NCBI GenBank assembly: GCA_002441445.1
Contig: DJWC01000156.1
Location: forward strand, 555 to 8,254
Direction: 5' to 3'
Source: Pusillimonas sp. UBA6240
GTDB lineage: Bacteria > Pseudomonadota > Gammaproteobacteria > Burkholderiales > Burkholderiaceae_B
DNA length: 7,700 nt
A program made the position numbers and the translations under genes. Of the stretch, positions 1-5,300 are shown piece by piece (the stretch's first letter is position 1; each line of letters starts with the position of its first letter). Below the pieces are notes generated by a model that searched no databases, was not told the DNA's origin, and worked only from the letters and a program-made list of their open reading frames with translations.

Positions 1-178
1 CCAGCCACAGCGTCAGCGTGCCGAAGAGCAGTACCATGAGCTCCACGGAAAGCTCCGCCATGCTGAACAGGCTGGCGACGATGCGTGCGAATACCTCGGG
101 GTCGTGCAGGACGATCCATTGGTAAAGACCCGCTACCGAGGCCAGGATGAAAAAGGCTAGCCAGAGCTTGTTCAGCAT
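1..178 (-). CDS. SpmA-like nucleoside-recognition (Gate domain) membrane protein, N-terminal part only
   Basis: This is the first 59 codons of a gene that runs off the left edge. It begins MLNKLWLAFF and has a hydrophobic segment at about residues 4-24. A short polar stretch with acidic residues (HDPEVFARI) follows, and a second hydrophobic run starts near residue 47 (LMVLLFGTLTLWL). From memory this N-terminus matches the SpmA/'nucleoside recognition domain' inner-membrane proteins of betaproteobacteria, often an SpmA-SpmB fusion of about 400 residues; only the start is visible here. The name comes from Bacillus spore maturation, but the host is not a spore former, so the role is unknown and transport across the inner membrane is only a guess. 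The ATG at 178 is chosen because the family usually starts at MLNKLW. An in-frame ATG at 214 would add 12 residues; neither start has a clear Shine-Dalgarno. It is divergent from the acyl-CoA dehydrogenase gene. Confidence 0.72.
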   Translation of the reverse strand, partial: MLNKLWLAFFILASVAGLYQWIVLHDPEVFARIVASLFSMAELSVELMVLLFGTLTLWL

Positions 179-381
179 AGAGGTGCCGTGCGCAGTCGTT
201 GTTGGACAGAGCATGATTGTCGCAGACTCGCGGGCCGGCGGCACGGAGCCGGCGGTAGGGGCGGCGCTAGGCTCGGCGCGGCCGCGGGGCTTTTCGGGGA
301 TAATGCACAGTAACGATCGCAAGTCCGAGCGCAAATCCATACTCAGGAACAGACACACAAGCCACTCGCAGAGGAAGCATC
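179..381. promoter_or_regulatory. Divergent intergenic region between the SpmA-like gene and fadE
   Basis: These 203 bases separate two divergent genes and should hold both promoters. The left part is very GC-rich and contains GCCGGCGG twice (234-241 and 248-255). The right part is less GC-rich. A GATAAT hexamer at 299-304 is a possible -10 for fadE, but nothing resembling TTGACA lies 16-18 bases upstream. An imperfect 9-base direct repeat sits at 318-326 and 330-338. I see no convincing operator for a fatty-acid regulator such as FadR or PsrA, and no coding sequence. The promoter role is inferred from gene orientation rather than from strong motifs. Confidence 0.45.
370..377 (+). promoter_or_regulatory. 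Ribosome binding site of fadE
   Basis: AGAGGAAG lies just before the ATG at 382 and supports this start. The next downstream in-frame methionines would delete conserved FadE N-terminal sequence. Confidence 0.7.
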
Positions 382-2652
382 ATGAATTGGAGAGCCTGGC
401 GTCGCCGCTGGTTGACCGAGCCCTTGTATCGCATGGCCCGCGAGGCCATGCCGCGGCTTTCGCCCACCGAGAGGCAGGCCATCGAAGCCGGGGACGTCTG
501 GTGGGATGCCGAGCTGTTTTCGGGCCGGCCCGATTGGAGCTTGCTGTTGGCCACCAAGCCGATCGCGCTGTTGCCCGATGAGCAGGCCTTCCTGGACGGG
601 CCGGTGGCGCAGGTGTGCCGCATGCTCAACGACTGGCAGATTTCCTGGCGGGATGCCGACCTGCCCCCGGAAGTATGGGACTTCCTGAAAAGCCAGGGCT
701 TCTTCGGCATGATCATCCCCAAGGAATACGGCGGGCTGGGCTTCTCGCCCTATGCCCACTCCGAAGTCGTGCGCCAGATTTCGGTGCGCTCGGTGACGGC
801 GGCGGTCACCGTCATGGTGCCCAACTCGCTGGGGCCCGGCGAATTGCTTTTGCAGTTCGGCACGCCTGAGCAGCGCGATTATTGGCTGCCCCGGCTGGCC
901 CGGGGCGAAGAAATCCCGTGCTTCGGGCTGACCAGCCCGGAAGCGGGTTCGGATGCCGCTTCCATGGTCGATAGCGGCGTCGTCTGCAGGCAGCTCGTGG
1001 ATGGCGTCGAGACCCTGGGCATACGGCTGAACTGGCGCAAGCGCTACATCACCCTCAGCCCGGTGGCGACGGTGCTGGGCCTGGCCTTCAAGCTGTTCGA
1101 CCCCGACGGGCTGATAGGCTCGAAAACCGAGGTGGGAATATCGGTGGCCCTGGTGCCCACCAATTTGCCCGGGGTCACGACCGGCCGCCGCCATCTTCCC
1201 GCCATGCAGGCCTTCCAGAACGGCCCTACCGAAGGCAAGGATGTCTTTGTGCCGCTGGATGCCCTGATAGGCGGCGTAGAGCAGGCCGGCAACGGCTGGC
1301 AGATGCTGATGAGCGCCCTGGCCGCCGGCCGCGGAATTTCGCTGCCGTCGCTGTCGGCGGCCGCCTGCACCTTTACCGCCCACACTTCGGGCGCTTATGC
1401 CCGCGTGCGCACCCAGTTCGGCATACCCATAGGCAAGTTCGAGGGGGTGCAGGAAAAGCTGGGCCGGCTGGCGGCGAACGCTTACGTGATCGAGGCCGCA
1501 CGCCGCTACACCTGCGCGGGGCTGGAGCAAGGCTACAAGCCCGCGGTGGTCTCGGCGATCATGAAGCTGCACGCGACCGAGCATATGCGGCAGTCGGTCA
1601 ACGATGCCATGGACATCCATGCGGGCAAGGCCGTCATCGACGGCCCCAGCAATTACCTGGGCAATCTTTACCGCGCCCTGCCGGTGGCCATCACGGTCGA
1701 AGGCGCCAATATCCTGACGCGCAGCCTGATCGTCTTTGGCCAGGGCGCCATCCGCGCCCATCCGTATCTGATGCGCGAAGTGCTGGCTCTGGGAAATAGC
1801 GACCAGGCGGCGGGCGAGGACGCTTTCGATGCGGTCGTCTGGAAGCACGTGGCCCACAGCGCGCGCAACGCTTTGCGCGCCGCCGGCCTGGCCTGGACGC
1901 GCGGCCTGTATGCCGCCGTGCCGCACGCCGCCGGCGCGGCGCGGCCATATTACCGCCTGCTGGCGCGCTATTCCTCCGCCTTCGCCCTGGTGTCGGAGGC
2001 CGCCTTGCTGACATTGGGCGGCTCGCTGAAGCGCAAGGAAATGCTGTCGGCGCGCCTGGGCGACATCCTGGCTGAGCTTTATCTCGGCTCCGCGGTGCTC
2101 AAGCGCTGGCACGACGAAGGCCGCCACGATTCCGACCTGCCCCTGGTCCAGCTATGCATGCAGCGCGCCTGCGCCGCCATGGAAAAACAGATGGACGAGG
2201 TGCTGGCGAACTTCCCTTCGCAGGCCGCCGCCCTGGCGCTGCGCGCCATCGTGCTACCGCCGGGCATGCGCGCGAAGGCCCCCAGCGACAAGCTGCTTGC
2301 TGCGTGCGCGAATATTCTGCTCGAACCTTCCGAAACGCGCGATCGCCTGGTCGGGGCGGTATGGGAGGGGCACGACAGCCCCAGCGTGGAACATCTCGAA
2401 CGCGCCTACGGGCTGGTCATCGAAGCGCAGCCCCTGCTGGACCGCATCAGGCACGCGGGCCTGGCGGACTGGCGCGTGGCTCACGCCAAGGGCGCCATCA
2501 CCGACACCCAGGCCGCGCTGCTGGAAGATGCGGAACGGTCCATCGCGCGCGTGATCGAAGTCGATGATTTCGCGCCAGGAGAATTCGCCCGGCAGCTTCG
2601 CCCGCAGGGCGCGGCCGGGCAGGACGAAGCACAAGCCGAAAGCCGGGCATAA
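382..2652 (+). CDS. fadE: FadE-type acyl-CoA dehydrogenase (short form, no N-terminal membrane segment)
   Basis: FAD-dependent acyl-CoA dehydrogenase, 756 residues, catalysing the first step of fatty-acid beta-oxidation (acyl-CoA to trans-2-enoyl-CoA). It aligns from memory with most of E. coli FadE. Residues 25-60 (LSPTERQAIEAGDVWWD) match the FadE lead-in. PKEYGGLGFS lies at 113-122 and VPNSLGPGELL at 146-156. The flavin/substrate motif CFGLTSPEAGSDA is at 180-192, RVRTQFGIPIGKFEGVQE at 341-358, and VEGANILTRSLIVFGQG at 439-455. E440 is in the place of the usual catalytic base. A FadE-specific C-terminal domain (DUF1974 type; GGSLKRKEMLSARLGDILAELYLGSAVLKR near 546-575) follows. The start is supported by AGAGGAAG at 370-377, four bases upstream of ATG. 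E. coli FadE has about 60 extra N-terminal residues with membrane segments; here the protein starts with a basic stretch (RAWRRRW), so it may be soluble or peripheral. It stands alone on the plus strand. Confidence 0.95.
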   Translation: MNWRAWRRRWLTEPLYRMAREAMPRLSPTERQAIEAGDVWWDAELFSGRPDWSLLLATKPIALLPDEQAFLDGPVAQVCRMLNDWQISWRDADLPPEVWDFLKSQGFFGMIIPKEYGGLGFSPYAHSEVVRQISVRSVTAAVTVMVPNSLGPGELLLQFGTPEQRDYWLPRLARGEEIPCFGLTSPEAGSDAASMVDSGVVCRQLVDGVETLGIRLNWRKRYITLSPVATVLGLAFKLFDPDGLIGSKTEVGISVALVPTNLPGVTTGRRHLPAMQAFQNGPTEGKDVFVPLDALIGGVEQAGNGWQMLMSALAAGRGISLPSLSAAACTFTAHTSGAYARVRTQFGIPIGKFEGVQEKLGRLAANAYVIEAARRYTCAGLEQGYKPAVVSAIMKLHATEHMRQSVNDAMDIHAGKAVIDGPSNYLGNLYRALPVAITVEGANILTRSLIVFGQGAIRAHPYLMREVLALGNSDQAAGEDAFDAVVWKHVAHSARNALRAAGLAWTRGLYAAVPHAAGAARPYYRLLARYSSAFALVSEAALLTLGGSLKRKEMLSARLGDILAELYLGSAVLKRWHDEGRHDSDLPLVQLCMQRACAAMEKQMDEVLANFPSQAAALALRAIVLPPGMRAKAPSDKLLAACANILLEPSETRDRLVGAVWEGHDSPSVEHLERAYGLVIEAQPLLDRIRHAGLADWRVAHAKGAITDTQAALLEDAERSIARVIEVDDFAPGEFARQLRPQGAAGQDEAQAESRA

Positions 2653-2678
2653 GCCTGGAAGGCCAGGGCTGGGCCGAT

Positions 2679-2706
2679 GCAGGCGGGCGGCGCCGTCGCC
2701 GTCTGC
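2679..2706. terminator. GC-rich hairpin between convergent fadE and gloA
   Basis: The 59-base gap between the two convergent stop codons contains an eight-pair stem, GCAGGCGG with CCGTCTGC (one G-T pair), around a 12-base loop that is itself partly self-complementary. It sits about 27 bases after the fadE stop and 5 bases after the gloA stop. No T-run follows on either strand, so it is not a classical intrinsic terminator. It could be a Rho-independent-like or RNA-stabilising structure shared by both transcripts, or chance in GC-rich DNA. Confidence 0.3.
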
Positions 2707-2711
2707 CGCGC

Positions 2712-3107
<396 letters not shown>

Positions 3108-3112
3108 GGGAA

Positions 3113-3118
3113 TCTCCT
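3113..3118 (-). promoter_or_regulatory. Strong ribosome binding site that decides the gloA TTG start
   Basis: On the minus strand AGGAGA occupies 3118-3113, followed by five bases and then TTG at 3107-3105. It lies in the 22-base gap after the upstream stop codon. Its spacing fits TTG but is too far for the ATG at 3089, so it favours the TTG start. Confidence 0.8.
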
Positions 3119-3129
3119 AGAAATTCGTT

Positions 3130-4038
3130 TCAGATCAGCGGCAGTGTGCCTGGATCGTGCTGCCGCAGCGCATTGCGTGAACGTTCGAAGCCGGGCAGCA
3201 TGTTGCCGACTTCGCGCCAGAAGTGCTTGCTGTGATTCATTTCGCGCAGATGCGCGACTTCATGCACGATGACATAGTCGATGATGTCATGGTCGAAGTG
3301 TATCAGGCGCCAATTCAGCATGATGCTGCCGTCGCTGCTGCAAGAGCCCCAGCGCGTCGAGGCTGACGACAGCCGCCAGCGCCGTATCGTCAGTTGCTGC
3401 ACTTGCAGGAAATGCTGCAGGCGCTGGCCGAACCAGGCGGCGGCCTGCTGCTGCAGCCAGGCATGGACGCTGTCGCGCACGCGGTCGCGGTCGGCGTCGG
3501 CGGGCAGCGCCAGGATTAGGGTATCGCCATCCAGGGGGAAATGGGGCGTTCCCTGGAACACGGCCGCCCGCTGGCCGCCGTTCAGCGCCAGGGCGATGCG
3601 CTTGCCCATGTAGGGCACGCTGCCGCCGTGCTGCCACAGCGTGTCGGCGGTGGCCAGTTGCTGCTGGCGGGCCTGCCTGGCGCGCAATTTCGACAGTATC
3701 CAGGGGGCTTTTTCGATGACGGCGGCGTCGATCTGGCTCAGGGGTACCCAGTTGGGGGCGGTAACCTGCAGCCCGTCGTCATTGACGGTCAGGCCTATGC
3801 TCTTGCGCCGCGAACGCCGCAGGACGAATCCTATGGCCTGCTGCGGCGCCTCGACTTCGCGCCAGCGCGCATTGGGCGCCAGGGCGGGCGGGCGCTCCAT
3901 GGGCAGATGCGTGTCTTTGGCGGACGTCGCTACGTCGGCCGCCGCCGCGCTGGGCGCTGTCTCGGCGGAAACGGCGCTGGCATCCCGGGGTAACGGTTCC
4001 CGGGAAAACAATTCCAATTGCTCAGCCTTGCTGCTCAT
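3130..4038 (-). CDS. YgjP-like (DUF45) zinc metallopeptidase with a long N-terminal tail
   Basis: Putative intracellular zinc metallopeptidase of 302 residues. The domain begins at about residue 70 (FVLRRSRRKSIGLTVNDDGLQVTAP). It continues through STRWGSCSSDGSIMLNWRLIHF (227-248) and VIVHEVAHLREMNHSKHFW (256-274). The zinc site is HExxHx5H: H259, E260 (catalytic), H263 and H269. This is the pattern of the YgjP/DUF45 family, related to the WLM/Wss1 and SprT peptidases; substrates of the bacterial proteins are poorly known. Residues 1-65 are rich in Ala, Ser and Glu and look disordered, longer than I expect for the family. They carry QLELF at 7-11, which resembles a beta-clamp-binding motif. 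There is no signal peptide or membrane segment. The ATG overlaps the end of plsC by 17 bases with no good Shine-Dalgarno, so translation is probably coupled; the methionine at residue 47 is a less likely start. In the operon it lies between plsC and gloA. Confidence 0.88.
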   Translation of the reverse strand: MSSKAEQLELFSREPLPRDASAVSAETAPSAAAADVATSAKDTHLPMERPPALAPNARWREVEAPQQAIGFVLRRSRRKSIGLTVNDDGLQVTAPNWVPLSQIDAAVIEKAPWILSKLRARQARQQQLATADTLWQHGGSVPYMGKRIALALNGGQRAAVFQGTPHFPLDGDTLILALPADADRDRVRDSVHAWLQQQAAAWFGQRLQHFLQVQQLTIRRWRLSSASTRWGSCSSDGSIMLNWRLIHFDHDIIDYVIVHEVAHLREMNHSKHFWREVGNMLPGFERSRNALRQHDPGTLPLI

Positions 4039-4753
4039 AGCGTTCGGGATTGAGCACTCGCATTTCGGACTCGATCCAGTCTTGTACTTTCCGGTTCACT
4101 TCCTCGGCGCTCAGGCCCGTGGGGTCGATGAGCGGGCCGATGGAAACGGTAACCAGGCCGGGTTTCTTGATGAAGGCTCTGCGGGGCCAGCATTCCCCCG
4201 CATTATGGGCGACCGGAATGATGGGGGTGTTGCTGCGGGTGGCCAGCAGCGCTCCGCCCATTTTATACCGCCCGGTTTTGCCGGGCGCAATACGCGTGCC
4301 TTCCGGAAAAAGTATGGGCCATCGGCCGCTTTCGATGCGCTTCTTGCCTATCCGCACCACTTGTTCGAATGCATCCCGGCCCTTGGAGCGGTCTATGGGT
4401 ATCATGCGCAGCAAGGCCAGGCCCCAGCCGAAAAAGGGTATCCAGTGCAGTTCTTTCTTGTACACGTAGCATATTTCGCGCGGCATGTGGGCGGGAAAGA
4501 ACATCGTTTCCCAGGCGGACTGATGCTTGGACAGTACGATGGCCGGCCCATCGGGCAGGTTTTCCTTGCCTTTCCACTGCCAGCGTATGCCCAGTATGAT
4601 TCTGGCCGCCCAGATCGCCACGCGGGGCCAGCCCGCCGTCAGCTTGTAGCGCCATGTCAGGGGCAGCGGCGCCCACACCAGGCAGGCCAGGGCATACGGA
4701 ATGACGGTGACGATCAAAAAAAACTGGTATAGGGTAGCGCGCAAGACCGCCAT
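4022..4753 (-). CDS. plsC: 1-acyl-sn-glycerol-3-phosphate acyltransferase (PlsC/AGPAT family)
   Basis: Transfers an acyl chain to lysophosphatidic acid to give phosphatidic acid at the inner membrane. The start is set at ATG 4753 (243 residues). AGAGGAA lies 10 bases upstream at the end of gmhB, and the family begins close to MAVLRATLYQFFLI. An ATG at 4783 would add ten residues, overlap gmhB by 23 bases and has no Shine-Dalgarno. Residues 8-30 form a membrane anchor (LYQFFLIVTVIPYALACLVWAPL). Acyltransferase motifs follow: block I SKHQSAWET at 75-83, block II PFFGWGLALLRMIPIDRSKG near 106-125, block III LFPEGTRIAPG at 148-158, and block IV TPIIPVAHNAG at 176-186. The catalytic H77 is followed by E82 where the textbook HX4D motif has Asp. 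Codons 11-13 contain a run of eight T. The gene ends overlapping the YgjP-like gene. A different acyl acceptor is possible, but the acyltransferase family is clear. Confidence 0.9.
   Translation of the reverse strand: MAVLRATLYQFFLIVTVIPYALACLVWAPLPLTWRYKLTAGWPRVAIWAARIILGIRWQWKGKENLPDGPAIVLSKHQSAWETMFFPAHMPREICYVYKKELHWIPFFGWGLALLRMIPIDRSKGRDAFEQVVRIGKKRIESGRWPILFPEGTRIAPGKTGRYKMGGALLATRSNTPIIPVAHNAGECWPRRAFIKKPGLVTVSIGPLIDPTGLSAEEVNRKVQDWIESEMRVLNPERYEQQG
4262..4290 (-). promoter_or_regulatory. Possible internal promoter with a dyad in its spacer, inside plsC
   Basis: On the minus strand TTGCGC (4290-4285), 17 bases and TATAAA (4267-4262) make a sigma70-like arrangement with correct spacing. 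The -10 matches 5 of 6 and the -35 only 3 of 6. A perfect 7-base inverted repeat, CGCCCGG/CCGGGCG around five bases (4269-4287), fills the spacer. It would drive the YgjP-like gene and gloA. The same bases encode conserved plsC residues after FPEGTR, so the resemblance may be accidental. Confidence 0.2.
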
Positions 4754-4760
4754 ATGTGGT

Positions 4761-5300
4761 TCATTCCTCTGTGAGCAAGGCATCGACGACGGCCGCCAGG
4801 TCCTGGCGTGTCTGCGTGCCCGCGGGCAGCCCGCCGCTTGCGTGGGTCTTCCGCCCCTTGCCTGTCATGACCAGCCAGGGGGCGCAGCCGGCGGCGCTGG
4901 CGGCCTGCAAGTCGCGCAGGGAGTCGCCGACGGCCGGCATGCCTTTGATATCGATATCGTAGCGCCGGCTGATATCCGTGAAGAGCCCGGGCTTGGGCTT
5001 GCGGCATTCGCAGCCGTCATCCGGGCCGTGGGGGCAAACGAAAATGGCGTCGATCGCGCCGCCCGCCTGGGCGACTTCGCGGCGCAGCTTGGCATGGATG
5101 GCATTGAGGGTATCCATGCTGAACAGGCCCCGGGCGATGCCGGACTGGTTGCTGGCCACCACGACCCGCCAGCCGGCCTGGGACAGGCGGGCGATGGCGT
5201 CCAGGCTGCCCGGCAGCGCTATCCATTCGTCGGGATGCTTGATGAAGGCGTCGCTGTCATAGTTGATGACGCCGTCGCGGTCGAGTATGGCAAGTTTCAC
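4761..5300 (-). CDS. gmhB: D-glycero-beta-D-manno-heptose-1,7-bisphosphate 7-phosphatase
   Basis: HAD-superfamily phosphatase of the ADP-heptose pathway. It removes the 7-phosphate from heptose 1,7-bisphosphate in the cytosol, before nucleotide activation, for lipopolysaccharide inner core. The 179-residue length is normal. Motif I is LDRDGVIN (6-13), with D7 as nucleophile and D9 as acid/base. Motif II is ASNQSGIARG (49-58), the lysine of CRKPKPG (99-105) is motif III, and VGDSLRDL (124-131) supplies the motif IV aspartate D126 region. A zinc-binding cluster typical of GmhB is present: C89, H91, C97 and C99, with a shorter loop between the ligand pairs than I recall for E. coli. The start codon is GTG at 5300, overlapping the glyS stop by four bases (GTGA), so translation is probably coupled to glyS; its own Shine-Dalgarno is weak. 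plsC follows after 7 bases. Confidence 0.94.
   Translation of the reverse strand: MKLAILDRDGVINYDSDAFIKHPDEWIALPGSLDAIARLSQAGWRVVVASNQSGIARGLFSMDTLNAIHAKLRREVAQAGGAIDAIFVCPHGPDDGCECRKPKPGLFTDISRRYDIDIKGMPAVGDSLRDLQAASAAGCAPWLVMTGKGRKTHASGGLPAGTQTRQDLAAVVDALLTEE
4764..4770 (-). promoter_or_regulatory. Ribosome binding site supporting the plsC start at 4753
   Basis: On the minus strand AGAGGAA sits in the last codons of gmhB, just before its TGA, and 10 bases before the ATG at 4753. The spacing is slightly long, but no comparable sequence precedes the upstream in-frame ATG at 4783. Confidence 0.55.

Noticed and set aside
299..304. GATAAT as a definite -10 box for fadE
   Set aside because: No -35-like hexamer lies at proper spacing and it lacks an extended -10 TG, so I mention it only as a possibility in the intergenic entry.
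1861..1880. Perfect 8-base stem GCGCGCAA/TTGCGCGC with a 4-base loop inside fadE
   Set aside because: It falls in the middle of the coding sequence, has no T-run or regulatory context, and simple GC-rich hairpins like this are expected by chance here.
343..2127. Long open frame of 594 codons on the minus strand, opposite fadE
   Set aside because: It lies fully antisense to a clear FadE gene, its translation is rich in His, Arg, Gly and Gln with no recognisable domain, and no ribosome binding site is evident. Long antisense frames are usual in GC-rich genes.
3641..4732. Open frame of 363 codons on the plus strand across the plsC and YgjP-like genes
   Set aside because: It spans two well-supported minus-strand genes and their junction, and its product has no recognisable motif.
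4754..4783. Ten-residue N-terminal extension of plsC from the ATG at 4783
   Set aside because: No Shine-Dalgarno precedes it, it overlaps gmhB, and the added MPCSQRNEPH is unlike the family start, whereas the ATG at 4753 has AGAGGAA upstream.
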